A stretch of 64,000 nucleotides of DNA from Muribaculaceae bacterium Isolate-037 (Harlan) (GCA_003762615.1 RIAZ01000001.1:186001-250000); one strand, 5' to 3'. Positions 46,123-55,987 are shown, numbered from the stretch's first letter. Notes: a model not told the origin generated them from the letters alone. A program made the numbers and translations.

Positions 46123-46139
46123 AGATTTCTTTTATACAA

Positions 46140-46170
46140 TTAAGGTCATTAAAGTATTTAATGACCTTAA
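46140..46170. terminator. Word palindrome ending the TonB-receptor operon
   Basis: TTAAGGTCATTAAA (46140-46153) and TTTAATGACCTTAA (46157-46170) pair perfectly over 14 bp with a GTA loop; the right arm's word TGACCTTAA repeats once more. It is 33 bp beyond the symporter stop and probably terminates that minus-strand operon. Confidence 0.7.
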
Positions 46171-46202
46171 TGACCTTAACGATTGATCCTTCAAGTTATA
46201 GA

Positions 46203-47522
46203 CTATGACTGCCGTTCGGTGCGGAAGATCAGAATGAAGAGTATCGAGACTACGGCGGCGAAGGCTGCAAACGCGTACCATACGGATGACCAATCTCCGA
46301 CGAGAAATGCCATACTTCCCTTGCCTCCCTGCCAATGGCAATAATGTTCTACCACGTAGCCTGCCAATACGGTGCCGACTGAGGCTCCGATGCCGTTGCT
46401 CATCATCATCCACAGTCCCTGTGCCGAGGCTGTGATGCTCTTGTCGGTCTCCCGCTCAAGATAGACGGCTCCCGCTATGTTGAAAAAGTCGAAAGCCACG
46501 CCATAGACTATCATCGAGAAGATCAGCAACCATAATCCTTCGCCCGGATTGCCGAGTCCGAAACTCCCGAACCGTAATGCCCACGCCACCATTGAGATCG
46601 CAAGCACCACCTTAACGCCATATCTCTTCATGAAGAAGGGTATCAACAGGATACAGCACGCTTCCGACACCTGCGATATCGATGTCAACAGAGTGGCATT
46701 TGATGCCCCGAATGAAGTGGCAAATTCCGGATCTGCCATAAAACTCGTGATGAACGGACCTGCGTATGCGTTAGTGACCTTCACGCACATGCCCATAAGT
46801 ATGGAGAATATGAAGAACACCACTATCTGCTTATTCCGGAATATCCCGAGGGCATTAAAACCCAATTTATCTGCCAATGACGCGCCGGAGCCACTTTTTG
46901 CAAGCCCGACATACGGCAGGGTGAAACTGTAGACAGCAAGCATAAGGCTTATAATTGCCGACACGAGAAACTGCCAGTATTCAAACTGAAAGCGATTCGT
47001 GCCTACCGATGTGAAGGTGAACGAGCCATTATCCAATGATGCGAAATTGACAAACACCATGGCACAGATAAATCCGATCGTGCCCCACACCCTGATTCTT
47101 GGGAAACCCTTCACCGTGTCGATGCCACGGCTGCGCATCACCCTGAATGCAATCGTGTTGCTCAATGCAACTGTCGGCATGAAGAATGCCGAGCTTAGCG
47201 TGTACATCACCGTAAACATCACCTTGTCGGGCATAGGCGATGAGTATCCCAACCACCAGCACATACCCATCGACACGCCTGCCATCAGCTGACATGCCGA
47301 CAGCAGATGGACAGGTGCAATGTAACGGTCTGCAAGGATACCTATGACGGGGGGCGTTATCAGGCACACCAACCCCTGTATGGCAAAGAACCATGGGATT
47401 AACATTCCGAGACCCGCACTCCCCATATAGTTGCTCATGCTCGTGAGATACGCACCCCATACGGCAAACTCAAGGAAACTCATCGCCGAAAGGCGAAGGA
47501 TTATTTTTATCTGACTCTGCAT
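46203..47522 (-). CDS. Nucleoside:H+ symporter (NupG-like, MFS)
   Basis: A 439-residue MFS transporter with 12 predicted helices. The N-terminal block LRLSAMSFLEFAVWGAYLTS, GILADRYIAP and GFPRIRVWGTIGFI match the NupG/XapB nucleoside symporter family. It would bring nucleosides through the inner membrane. It is the last gene of an operon with a TonB receptor and a putative lipoprotein, 3 bp after the preceding stop. Confidence 0.85.
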   Translation of the reverse strand: MQSQIKIILRLSAMSFLEFAVWGAYLTSMSNYMGSAGLGMLIPWFFAIQGLVCLITPPVIGILADRYIAPVHLLSACQLMAGVSMGMCWWLGYSSPMPDKVMFTVMYTLSSAFFMPTVALSNTIAFRVMRSRGIDTVKGFPRIRVWGTIGFICAMVFVNFASLDNGSFTFTSVGTNRFQFEYWQFLVSAIISLMLAVYSFTLPYVGLAKSGSGASLADKLGFNALGIFRNKQIVVFFIFSILMGMCVKVTNAYAGPFITSFMADPEFATSFGASNATLLTSISQVSEACCILLIPFFMKRYGVKVVLAISMVAWALRFGSFGLGNPGEGLWLLIFSMIVYGVAFDFFNIAGAVYLERETDKSITASAQGLWMMMSNGIGASVGTVLAGYVVEHYCHWQGGKGSMAFLVGDWSSVWYAFAAFAAVVSILFILIFRTERQS

Positions 47523-47525
47523 CCC

Positions 47526-48176
47526 TTACTTTTTACGCTGACCGCAAGGCCAATAATTATCATTGATATATGGCAACAGTCTGTCTTCGAATATACCTCT
47601 CTCTATAATGCGGTAATGCGGATCATACTCCTTCACATAATCCTCACTGTGATGCCAGGCATATCTACCCTCTTTCAACGCATTCCCTATTGCCTGACGC
47701 TCCACCTCGAAATCCGGAAGATCAAGATCCATCGATTCTATGACGGATAGAATCTCGCTCCAATCGGAAATCCATTGCTCCAGCGGCTCCCCCTTCACCT
47801 TTCCGCAACTCTCAAGAAAAGACGATACGAATACATCATTCGGTATCACGCCATTCTTTACCAAATCAATGTTCACACGATAGAAATGACCCTCATAGAG
47901 TGTAGGTTCATAGTCGGCATAGCCGGGACGTATCTCACCGAGAATCTCCGATTTAAGATAATCCAGCGCGGCAACCGTATCCGTAATCAGGTGTCCGGGA
48001 CCGAAACGGTCCTGGAACGCTGATTTATATATATCCGTGAGATGAGCCTTAGGATAGGTAACCACAAGGCGCGATACGGATTCCCGTATCGAGTCTTGCC
48101 GTGTGGCTGCCACTCCGTCAAATATTCCGCATGCCATGAAAAGCATGGCAATGAATAAAAATGCTGATCTTTTCAT
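47526..48176 (-). CDS. Putative exported lipoprotein of unknown function
   Basis: A 216-residue protein with a signal sequence ending LFMAC (possible lipobox, Cys 16). The mature part includes SAFQDRFGPGHLITDT, LYEGHFYRVNIDLVKNG and a C-terminal YDPHYRIIERGIFE segment. I recall it only as a conserved Bacteroidetes hypothetical. Its place between a TonB receptor (10 bp) and a nucleoside symporter (3 bp) suggests a periplasmic or surface role in the same uptake route. Confidence 0.65.
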   Translation of the reverse strand: MKRSAFLFIAMLFMACGIFDGVAATRQDSIRESVSRLVVTYPKAHLTDIYKSAFQDRFGPGHLITDTVAALDYLKSEILGEIRPGYADYEPTLYEGHFYRVNIDLVKNGVIPNDVFVSSFLESCGKVKGEPLEQWISDWSEILSVIESMDLDLPDFEVERQAIGNALKEGRYAWHHSEDYVKEYDPHYRIIERGIFEDRLLPYINDNYWPCGQRKK

Positions 48177-48186
48177 AAAATCTTTA

Positions 48187-50085
48187 TTAGAACTTCAGGT
48201 CTATGCCCGCCATGGCTGTGGCACGTGGCATCGGGAAGCCATAGATGGTTTCATATTTTGTAGCGGTGATATTGTCTACCTTGCAGAAGAATGTGGCACT
48301 GTATCTGCCGCTGAAATTCCATTTATATGCCACGCGACCGTTAAGGAGTGAATAGCTCTCTGTCTCCGGTCCACCCGTGCGCATGCTCCAGACGCTACTC
48401 GATTCAAGGGAGAACTGCCAGTTGCCGGGATGATAGCTCACCTCTCCGAAAAGCTTGTTCTTCGGTGTGTAAAGCACGTTGTCAGAGCTCCAGATATAGC
48501 CGTAGTTGGCATTTACGCTCCATTGGTCATTGATATGGTAAGCTGCATCTATCTCAAAACCCTTGTTGCGGAAGTCGCCGATATTCTTGTTCATCATCTG
48601 TCCTCCTGTGTAGGGATTCTTCTCCTTCACGGTCTGGATCATATCCTTACCGTCGATATAGAAGAGTGACAATCCGGCATCAAGACGCCCGTCAAGCAGA
48701 AGCTGACGCCATTCTATCTCATAATTCCACAGATATTCAGGCTTCAGGTCGGGGTTGTGAGGAGGATACATGTAGAGCTCGCGGAGATTAGGACTTCTGA
48801 AACCCTTACCCCATGAGAATTTGAATGTGTTGCCTGCGAAGAGACGAGCGATGAAGCCTGCCTGCGGCACAAGCACGTTGCCGAACTGTGAGGAATGTTG
48901 GAGACGCAGACCGGCATTGACCGATAATTTCTCGTCGATGAAGCCCTGCTGCATCATGAGGTAGCCGGCTATCTCATTCACGTGCTTATTTACTCCCGGC
49001 TCATTCTCCCCATTGTTCTTAATATTCCATGTCTTTCCTCCCCAATGCTGAAAGTCAATACCCACCGACGTGGTGTTGGCTGCCCAGGGATGGATATTCT
49101 GATAGACGTTAAGACCCGTATTGAAATCCTTTGAATGGAAGATATAATTGCGTGGTTTCCCTCCGTTGGTCGGTCCTCCCGGTATTGCAGAATAGCCGTC
49201 GTTCACCTCATGATTACCCCAATTGGTATAGAACTGCACCTGTCCGGACGAAACATCGTAATTGTTGTTGACGTAGACGGATGCCGTGCCACGTACCACG
49301 CGGGTCCACATGTCGATCAGCGGGTCGTCAATCGAACCGGGATTGTGAGGTTTTGTCTCTGTCATGGTGATATTGGCGCCGGCATTCCAATGATCCGAGA
49401 ATTTATAGCGAAGCTGACCAAATTGGCTTGCCAGCCATGTACGGCTGTTCTTGCGATGACCATCCGTGCTCTCATACGTGGCACTCACAAAGGCATTGAG
49501 CTTACTATTGCTGTAGCCGAGATTCACTCCATATTTCTGAGTGCCGTAGCTGCCCCACATAAGACGAGCCGAGCCGTTGAATCCTTGTTGTGTGGCATGC
49601 TTGGTGATGATATTTACCGACCCTCCCATGGCATTTGAGCCGTAAAGCATGGACGACGGACCACGGACCACCTCAACCTTAGCCACATCACCCGATGTAT
49701 ATGTGTCGGGCAACGCATGTCCGAATATAGATGCCCATTGAGGCTGTCCGTCTATCATGAAGAGCACCTTATTGCCCCCACCCACTCCACGGATGCTGAC
49801 TCCTCCGGCTGCTCCCCCGGATACACCAAAACCAAGGATACCGCGTTCGGTCACAAAGAAACCCGGCACATGGTTCGCAAGTACCGGGAGAATATTCGAC
49901 TCTGTGCTTTTTTCAATCTGGTTCGCATCTATGATAGATACGCTTAGTGGCGTAAGTTCCACCGGTGCCTTCGGGGTGCCATACACTGTCACCTCATGCA
50001 ATTTCAACGTGTCGCTCTCCGATGCATGAACCGACCCACTGACTGCCATAGCTCCTGCACAAGCAATAATAATCGTCCTTTTCAT
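48187..50085 (-). CDS. TonB-dependent outer-membrane receptor (BtuB/FepA type)
   Basis: A 632-residue receptor. It has a signal peptide (1-22), TonB box LHEVTVYGT (~29-37), plug domain (~45-165) with VEVVRGPSSMLYGSNAMGGS, and a barrel ending in AMAGIDLKF. The N-terminus lacks the carboxypeptidase-like domain of SusC proteins. No cobalamin-riboswitch box is visible upstream. Linkage to a nucleoside symporter makes nucleosides a candidate substrate. Confidence 0.9.
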   Translation of the reverse strand: MKRTIIIACAGAMAVSGSVHASESDTLKLHEVTVYGTPKAPVELTPLSVSIIDANQIEKSTESNILPVLANHVPGFFVTERGILGFGVSGGAAGGVSIRGVGGGNKVLFMIDGQPQWASIFGHALPDTYTSGDVAKVEVVRGPSSMLYGSNAMGGSVNIITKHATQQGFNGSARLMWGSYGTQKYGVNLGYSNSKLNAFVSATYESTDGHRKNSRTWLASQFGQLRYKFSDHWNAGANITMTETKPHNPGSIDDPLIDMWTRVVRGTASVYVNNNYDVSSGQVQFYTNWGNHEVNDGYSAIPGGPTNGGKPRNYIFHSKDFNTGLNVYQNIHPWAANTTSVGIDFQHWGGKTWNIKNNGENEPGVNKHVNEIAGYLMMQQGFIDEKLSVNAGLRLQHSSQFGNVLVPQAGFIARLFAGNTFKFSWGKGFRSPNLRELYMYPPHNPDLKPEYLWNYEIEWRQLLLDGRLDAGLSLFYIDGKDMIQTVKEKNPYTGGQMMNKNIGDFRNKGFEIDAAYHINDQWSVNANYGYIWSSDNVLYTPKNKLFGEVSYHPGNWQFSLESSSVWSMRTGGPETESYSLLNGRVAYKWNFSGRYSATFFCKVDNITATKYETIYGFPMPRATAMAGIDLKF

Positions 50086-50476
50086 TTATAGTTGAATCGT
50101 TATTTAAGTTTCGCAAGTTTTCCAACTTGCTTCACTTAAATGGTTTAAGGTTTAATGTTTATGGTTTATGATCATTAAATTTTGTATAATGAAAAGATTT
50201 GTGGATTTTCGTGAATCTTAAACCTTAAACTATAAACTTTAAACCACTGAAGTGCAGCTTGCGAAACTTCAGTTAATTGAATTATTATAGTGAAGTTGTA
50301 TAAACTTCATATTGGTAAAACAATCCGCATGTAAAAATTATTTCACACAAAATATTAATAATTAACGATATTTTAATCTAAAAATGACTTATTTGTAGAT
50401 TTTAAACCATTATATTTGACTTATTTGTAGCAATATAAGGGAATATCTCCGAAAAAACGCACCTACAGATAAAATT
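50086..50476. other. Intergenic region with nested palindromes
   Basis: It contains GTTTAAGGTTTAATG-type words (50148-50172) mirrored by CTTAAACCTTAAAC words (50217-50246). These are enclosed by longer-range arms AGTTTCGCAAG (near 50107) and CTTGCGAAACT (near 50258). The rest is AT-rich; no gene is seen. The position upstream of the TonB receptor makes a leader structure possible. Confidence 0.55.
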
Positions 50477-51715
50477 TTAAAGCAAATGATATTTATCAAG
50501 CAGAAACTCATAGACAGGCACCATCGTCACCTCCATCCCTTTCGTATTTATGACTGAAGATTGCCCGTCGGAAAGTATGAACATACGCTTGCATCCCGTC
50601 TCCCTTGACAGTGAGACCATCCCTGCAATTTTCTCCTTCAGCATGGCTTCAGACTCCTCCTCCGGCATAATCTGAATCAATACCCTCATGCGCATATCCT
50701 TGCACACGGCAAAACTGCATGCAAGCTCCCGACTCGAATAATAGTGAACGAAATAGCCATGCCTTTGCGCTGCCCTGAGCAACTGAATGTATACAGCAGT
50801 CTCGACCCTTGCCACTATATTCTCAGCAGACACGAGGGAGACGTCGGCGGCATAAAGTTTCTCCCTGTAATTCCTGACCTTATCGAAAAGCGATAGCCTT
50901 GCAAGCCTTACGAGCAAGCATGTACGCTTAATTGACTCGACATACTTCCTGAGCGTGTTGACAGATGCCACCTCATAATGATGCAGGCTCTCCTTATAGT
51001 CCATGCTCATTGGGGTATCCCTGACGAGATTACATGCCAGGCGCTTTATCTCCGGGATTTTAGCGGCACGTAAATCATTCGGCATGTCTCTTTCCATTAT
51101 TTTGGAAATAACAGGATCCGTCGACCTCCTGTGATATTTTCTTGACTGGTCAGCCGGGAAACCTCCCCTCTTCAGGAAATCCTCAAATGCAGCAGCCGCA
51201 ATTCCTCGTGATACGGGGGACTGGGAATCATAATCTATACCATGCCATATACAATATTCCGAAAAGGATAGGGTAAACATGTCGGTCGTTTTCGCATTGA
51301 GACAATTCTCCGGGATTTCCCCCGAATTTATCGCCACCACCTTTATGCCCAACTCCCTAAACGAGCCTATCAGAATCTCCCACGACGGATATTTCACCAC
51401 CTCATCAATTATGACCACATCAAACTGACCGTACACACCCGTCAGAATCTCAATTATGGCTGACGCCGGAATACGGTCCAATCCGTTTTGAACAGATTCC
51501 GACACGTCGATATATGCAAATCTCTTTCCCGAATCTTTTAGCTTTCTCACGATTGCCGTTGTCTTGCCTGCCCCTCTGACACCCTGCACAAAATTAACGT
51601 CTGCGTCCAAGTCAATCACCGACAGACCATGACGATGGTGATACTCCCCCTTACATATCTTATCGACGATAAGATTCTGATTCTGTATCAATTCCTTAAT
51701 ACCGGCATACCACAT
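50477..51715 (-). CDS. AAA ATPase (AAA_14/DUF4143-like)
   Basis: A 412-residue P-loop ATPase. Walker A is QGVRGAGKTTAIV (~residues 47-59), Walker B DVVIIDEVVKYPSW (~98-111), and the arrangement with a C-terminal DUF4143-like domain (~210-412) matches the common AAA_14 group. The region FTLSFSEYCIWHG is also typical. These proteins are abundant in Bacteroidales and their role is unclear. It begins 4 bp after the methyltransferase stop, so the two are co-transcribed. Confidence 0.75.
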   Translation of the reverse strand: MWYAGIKELIQNQNLIVDKICKGEYHHRHGLSVIDLDADVNFVQGVRGAGKTTAIVRKLKDSGKRFAYIDVSESVQNGLDRIPASAIIEILTGVYGQFDVVIIDEVVKYPSWEILIGSFRELGIKVVAINSGEIPENCLNAKTTDMFTLSFSEYCIWHGIDYDSQSPVSRGIAAAAFEDFLKRGGFPADQSRKYHRRSTDPVISKIMERDMPNDLRAAKIPEIKRLACNLVRDTPMSMDYKESLHHYEVASVNTLRKYVESIKRTCLLVRLARLSLFDKVRNYREKLYAADVSLVSAENIVARVETAVYIQLLRAAQRHGYFVHYYSSRELACSFAVCKDMRMRVLIQIMPEEESEAMLKEKIAGMVSLSRETGCKRMFILSDGQSSVINTKGMEVTMVPVYEFLLDKYHLL

Positions 51716-51719
51716 TTCC

Positions 51720-52328
51720 TCAGCATTTTACTATGCGCACTATGTAATATTCCCCATTGTCTTCCAGATAGTCTACCGTGAGTCCGAGGCTCTCCAACTG
51801 CGAAGCAAAGACCTTACCGTCAATCAGATGGTCGGAATGCACCGAACCGTCGTTATGACGGTGTATCCCGTTGATTGATTCCTTACTTTCCGGGAAAGCT
51901 ATCACCAGACGACCTCCCGGATTAAGATTGAGCTTCACAAGCCATTCCAGAGTGTCGAACGGTCGGTCCAGATGCGGATACATGCAGTAAAGCATCATGC
52001 AGTCATACGTAGCATCTATCGTGTCTTCCTCAACGTCAATATTGAGGTAGTCAACGTTGAGGTATTGAGGGTATTTTGCGGCTGCACGCTTAAGCATCTC
52101 TTCCGAAATGTCAGCGGCATCTATATGCCCCGTCTCCCCTATCCTCTCTTCAAGATAAGGGATAAGCACGCCGGTGCCCGTGCCTACATCAAGCACTCTA
52201 TCGCCCGGCTTTAAATCCGCGATATCAAGTATATGGGAGATTCTGGCGGGATTCACGTCAGTGATCTTATCCCAGTTTTCAGCCATCTCATTAAAAAATT
52301 CCCGGTTGGTCTGTTTTCCGCAAGACAT
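51720..52328 (-). CDS. Class I SAM-dependent methyltransferase
   Basis: A 202-residue methyltransferase. Motif I is VLDVGTGTGVLIPYL (~residues 45-59), the acidic residue follows at DAADISEEML, and the post-motifs are YDCMMLYCMYPHLD. The N-terminal FFNEMAENWD is typical of the UbiE/COQ5-like group. The substrate is unknown. Confidence 0.85.
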   Translation of the reverse strand: MSCGKQTNREFFNEMAENWDKITDVNPARISHILDIADLKPGDRVLDVGTGTGVLIPYLEERIGETGHIDAADISEEMLKRAAAKYPQYLNVDYLNIDVEEDTIDATYDCMMLYCMYPHLDRPFDTLEWLVKLNLNPGGRLVIAFPESKESINGIHRHNDGSVHSDHLIDGKVFASQLESLGLTVDYLEDNGEYYIVRIVKC

Positions 52329-52486
52329 AGTTCTGTTGGTTATGGTTCATTTTATGAATAACAAAATCCGGAGTTGTTTTGTTTCACGACCCGGCGATTC
52401 TCTTGAAAATCGAAAGTAATAGGAGATTGTATAAACATTATCTCACGTCACTACGTTCTAAATTTTGTAATCAAAACTTAATAAAT

Positions 52487-52828
52487 ATGACACAGAAAGA
52501 ATTCAGACAAATATTGAGGGAATGCATACAAGAGTATATCGATAATTTCGACCGTTTTGATTCCGACCCACAGCTTCGGATAAATCCCCTATCTCTTGAC
52601 GTGGAGCTTGTCAACGGTGCCGATATGCGTGAGGAGATTGAAGATTCAGATGAAGCTATCGAGGATGCCGCGGCAGCTCAAGGGATGGAGAATCAGGATG
52701 CCTCTGACTACCAGGCTAAACAGAATCCCGATTTTTATCCTGTGAAAAAACTTCTCCAGGCATCCGGTAATACTGATGTGCCGTCGGAGACCGCGATAGA
52801 GAGAATTGTCGTGAATTATATCAAATGA
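52487..52828 (+). CDS. Small conserved hypothetical, acidic
   Basis: A 113-residue acidic protein beginning MTQKEFRQILRECIQEYI. It is mostly helical with a central EIEDSDEAIEDAAAAQGMEN stretch and no signal peptide. I do not recognise a characterised family. I chose the ATG at 52487; the frame is open further upstream but those residues are not protein-like. It is followed after 64 bp by the crcB pair. Confidence 0.55.
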   Translation: MTQKEFRQILRECIQEYIDNFDRFDSDPQLRINPLSLDVELVNGADMREEIEDSDEAIEDAAAAQGMENQDASDYQAKQNPDFYPVKKLLQASGNTDVPSETAIERIVVNYIK

Positions 52829-52892
52829 CTCGGAGTCTCCCGCCGTTATTGCGACTTAGGCAATTACATTAACCAATCTTAATTATGCAAAT

Positions 52893-53279
52893 ATGAAAAC
52901 TACAATTATCGCCGGCTTAGGTGGCTTTCTCGGCACTTGCCTCCGGTTTCTATCTGAGAAACTCGGAGCTCTGATATGCCACCTTTCATTTCCGCTCGGC
53001 ACATTCATGGCAAACATGTTGGGATGCCTTATAATAGGACTCCTATACGGCTATCTCGACAAGACCGGAAAATTAAGCAAGACCCAGAACGCTTTATGGA
53101 TCACAGGATTCTGCGGAGGTTTCACCACATTCTCCTCTTTCAGCGATGAGATGGTGGGGATGCTGAAGACGGGCGACTGCGCAATGTTCTGGTTTTATCT
53201 TTTAGTGAGTTTATTCTTCGGCATCTCAATGGTTGCACTGGGTGCCTCTGTCAATTATAAAAACACAGCGAATTCATGA
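52893..53279 (+). CDS. crcB: CrcB/FEX fluoride channel, subunit 1
   Basis: A 128-residue four-helix membrane protein. FLGTCLRFLSEK, LGTFMANMLGCLIIGLLYG, and GFCGGFTTFSSFSDEM are diagnostic Fluc/CrcB motifs (pore Phe-box). It exports fluoride passively through a dimer. A second homologue follows 7 bp downstream, so a heterodimer is likely. No crcB-type fluoride riboswitch is recognisable upstream. Confidence 0.95.
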   Translation: MKTTIIAGLGGFLGTCLRFLSEKLGALICHLSFPLGTFMANMLGCLIIGLLYGYLDKTGKLSKTQNALWITGFCGGFTTFSSFSDEMVGMLKTGDCAMFWFYLLVSLFFGISMVALGASVNYKNTANS

Positions 53280-53286
53280 TGAGTCA

Positions 53287-53643
53287 ATGATAATAGCCGG
53301 AGTCGGAGGTTTTTTCGGCACGGCATGCCGATACCTCGCAGGAATAGCCGGCAAGAAATTTTTTGGTGACAAGTATCCCGCCGGGACATTCTTCGTGAAC
53401 GTTGTAGGATGTTTCATCATCGGCATTCTCGCCGGACTTTGGACACGACATGAGATGAGCGCGGAAATGAATGCCCTTCTCATCACAGGTTTCTGCGGAG
53501 GTCTCACCACGTTCTCCTCCTTCAGCCATGATGCATTTGCCATGATTCAGAAAGGTGAATGGATTAAGTTTATTCTTTATGTAGTGCCATCCGTAGCCCT
53601 CGGACTTCTCTTCGTATGGCTCGGGATGTCAATAACAGACTGA
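53287..53643 (+). CDS. crcB: CrcB/FEX fluoride channel, subunit 2
   Basis: A 118-residue paralogue: FFGTACRYLAG, AGTFFVNVVGCFIIGILAG and GFCGGLTTFSSFSHDA. I start at the ATG at 53287 (MIIAGVGGFFG), aligned with subunit 1; an upstream in-frame ATG lies inside subunit 1. Paired small CrcB genes usually encode opposite-topology partners. Confidence 0.95.
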   Translation: MIIAGVGGFFGTACRYLAGIAGKKFFGDKYPAGTFFVNVVGCFIIGILAGLWTRHEMSAEMNALLITGFCGGLTTFSSFSHDAFAMIQKGEWIKFILYVVPSVALGLLFVWLGMSITD

Positions 53644-53668
53644 CAGATAGAGAATCCTTATCATCCGA

Positions 53669-53716
53669 CACACTCCAAAAGCCTCACACCCGGCTTTTGG
53701 AGTGTGTCTCTTTTTT
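53669..53716 (+). terminator. Terminator of the crcB operon
   Basis: CACACTCCAAAAGCC and GGCTTTTGGAGTGTG form a perfect 15-bp stem with an 8-nt loop, followed by TCTCTTTTTT. Confidence 0.95.
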
Positions 53717-53741
53717 CGATACCATACACACCGAATATACA

Positions 53742-53773
53742 TTTGCGTTAAACCAAAATTTTATATAAATTTG
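53742..53773 (+). promoter_or_regulatory. Canonical promoter of recD2
   Basis: TTTG at 53742-53745, exactly 20 nt, then TAAATTTG at 53766-53773, the full Bacteroidetes consensus. The start codon is 41 bases further on. Confidence 0.8.
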
Positions 53774-53814
53774 TAGACGATAAGAAAAGACAGGAAAAGC
53801 ATTGATTTAGCGAC

Positions 53815-55938
53815 ATGAAGCTCCGTTGCGTTGTCGAACATATAACTTACCAGAATCCGGAGAACGGATGGTCGGTAATGAAAGTCAAGGTCAAGGGATA
53901 TGATAATCCCGTGACCTTGGTCGGCTCATTGCTTGAAGTTCCGGTGGGTAGTGTCCTGCTCGTTGACGGAGAATGGAAAGTAAACCAGCAGTATGGCAAC
54001 CAGTTCGTGGCGCAATCATGGGAAGAGGTGATGCCTGCCACAATCTACGGCATTGAGAAATACCTCGGTAGCGGTCTTGTAAAAGGTATCGGACCGGTGT
54101 TTGCAAAAGCCATAGTCAACAAATTCGGTCTGGATACTATCAATGTCATAGAAAATGACATCGACCGATTGAAAGAGGTGCCGAATCTCGGAAAGAAACG
54201 TATCGACAAGATACGCGAGAGCTGGGAGAAACAGAAGGACATCAAAAATGTTATGGTCTTTCTCCAGGGATACGGGGTAAGCACCGCATACGCCGCCAAG
54301 ATTTACCGTCACTACGGCAAGGAATCCATCACAAAGGTAAAGGATAATCCCTACCGTCTTGCTGACGACATTTGGGGGATCGGCTTCAAGACAGCCGACG
54401 GGATAGCCTCAAAGATGGGCTATGAGAAGAATGATCCCCGGCGATGCCGGAGCGGTCTGCTATACACCCTAAACCAGCTTGCGGAGGATGGTCATGTATA
54501 TGCCGGACCGGAGCAACTTGTAGCAACGGCTCGCGAATTGCTTGAAGCCGAAGAGGAACCGATCCGACAGGCGTTGTCTGACATGATTACTGACAAGGAT
54601 CTGATTCAGGATAATGAGGCGGTATATCTTCCACCCTTCTATTATGCAGAACAAGGGTCTGCTAAACGCCTTACGGAACTGTTGGCTTCAGACCAACCGC
54701 AGATTGCAGCCGAGCCGGAGACGGAATACGGCAATCGGTCTGCGGATATAGTGTATGATGATGTTCAGCTTGAAGCCATCAGACGTGCGCTTGAAACTAA
54801 GGTGATGGTGCTTACCGGCGGACCCGGCACCGGCAAGACAACGACTACAAAGGGGATAATAGAGGCTTTCAAGGCAAGGGGGAAAAAGATACTCCTTGCC
54901 GCGCCTACGGGTCGTGCAGCAAAACGCATGAGTGAGGCTACCAGTATGGAGGCGAAGACTATACACCGCCTGCTTGAATACAATCCGAAGGATGGATACA
55001 AGATCAATGACGAGAACCCATTAGACGGTGACGTGCTGATCGTGGATGAATGTTCGATGATCGATCAGATTCTTCTGTATAATCTGCTGAAGGCTGTGCC
55101 GCCGACAATGAACCTTATCCTTGTAGGCGATATCGACCAGTTGCCGAGCGTGGGTGCCGGCAACGTGCTACGCGACATCATTGATTCAAACAGGATTCCG
55201 GTGGTCAGACTTTCCAGAATATTCCGTCAGGCTCAGTCAAGCCGTATCGTGATGAACGCCCATGCCATCAATGCCGGACATTTCCCTAATATCAGCAACG
55301 GACGTGACACCGATTTCTTCTTCATCAAGGCAGAGGATGCCGAGGCTATGCCGGAGATGATTGTGAGTCTTGTCAGGGACAGGCTTTCGAGAGCATATAA
55401 TCTCCCTGCGAATGAAGTGCAGGTGCTCACCCCCATGCAGCGTGGAACTGTAGGCGCATCAAACCTCAACATATTGCTCCAGCAGCGACTGAATCCAATA
55501 GGCGCGAGTCTCAGCCGTTCGGGCTACATCTACCGTCAGGGTGACAAGGTGATGCAAATCCGCAATAATTACGACAAGAGCGTGTTTAATGGCGATATCG
55601 GCTTTATAAGCAGTGTAGACGTCAATGAGAAGAGATTGACAGTGACATTCGATGGCAAACCTGTGGAATATGAGCAGTCGGAACTTGATGAGTTGACATT
55701 GGCATACGCCATAACTATCCATAAGAGTCAAGGTTCGGAGTTCCCGATTGTCGTGATGCCTGTCACGATGAAGCATTTCGTTATGCTCCAACGCAATCTG
55801 ATATACACCGGCATTACCCGTGCCAAGAGAATCTGCGTACTTGTCGGCACCACCAAGGCACTCGCATACGCCATCCGAAACCAGACCGTCTCAAAGCGAA
55901 ATACCCGACTAAAAGAACGGCTTAACTTCAGCAACTAA
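53815..55938 (+). CDS. recD2: RecD2-type ATP-dependent 5'-3' DNA helicase
   Basis: A 707-residue SF1B helicase. The N-terminal OB and helix-hairpin-helix region has VKGIGPVFAKAI and VPNLGKKRIDKI. Walker A GGPGTGKTTTT is near residue 340, Walker B VLIVDECSMID ~ 410, and the C-terminal UvrD-like motif LAYAITIHKSQGSEFPIVV ~ 625. Length fits RecD2. The last ~23 codons, its terminator and a downstream promoter are duplicated at 57293-57497. Confidence 0.95.
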   Translation: MKLRCVVEHITYQNPENGWSVMKVKVKGYDNPVTLVGSLLEVPVGSVLLVDGEWKVNQQYGNQFVAQSWEEVMPATIYGIEKYLGSGLVKGIGPVFAKAIVNKFGLDTINVIENDIDRLKEVPNLGKKRIDKIRESWEKQKDIKNVMVFLQGYGVSTAYAAKIYRHYGKESITKVKDNPYRLADDIWGIGFKTADGIASKMGYEKNDPRRCRSGLLYTLNQLAEDGHVYAGPEQLVATARELLEAEEEPIRQALSDMITDKDLIQDNEAVYLPPFYYAEQGSAKRLTELLASDQPQIAAEPETEYGNRSADIVYDDVQLEAIRRALETKVMVLTGGPGTGKTTTTKGIIEAFKARGKKILLAAPTGRAAKRMSEATSMEAKTIHRLLEYNPKDGYKINDENPLDGDVLIVDECSMIDQILLYNLLKAVPPTMNLILVGDIDQLPSVGAGNVLRDIIDSNRIPVVRLSRIFRQAQSSRIVMNAHAINAGHFPNISNGRDTDFFFIKAEDAEAMPEMIVSLVRDRLSRAYNLPANEVQVLTPMQRGTVGASNLNILLQQRLNPIGASLSRSGYIYRQGDKVMQIRNNYDKSVFNGDIGFISSVDVNEKRLTVTFDGKPVEYEQSELDELTLAYAITIHKSQGSEFPIVVMPVTMKHFVMLQRNLIYTGITRAKRICVLVGTTKALAYAIRNQTVSKRNTRLKERLNFSN

Positions 55939-55948
55939 CAAAAAACAG

Positions 55949-55987
55949 TTTCCGAAACCGCCGTTTCCGAAACGGTGGTTTCGGAAA
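55949..55987 (+). terminator. Terminator palindrome of recD2
   Basis: TTTCCGAAACCGCCGTTTC and its complement fold almost perfectly, with one G-T wobble. The arms are built from the self-complementary word TTTCCGAAA(C). An identical palindrome occurs in the second direct repeat. Confidence 0.85.

Noticed and set aside
50086..50476. Cobalamin riboswitch ahead of the TonB receptor
   Set aside because: No B12-box sequence (GCCACTG) on the sense strand; the structure seen is word palindromes.
52829..52892. Fluoride riboswitch ahead of crcB
   Set aside because: The 64-bp leader lacks the conserved crcB-motif pseudoknot sequences.
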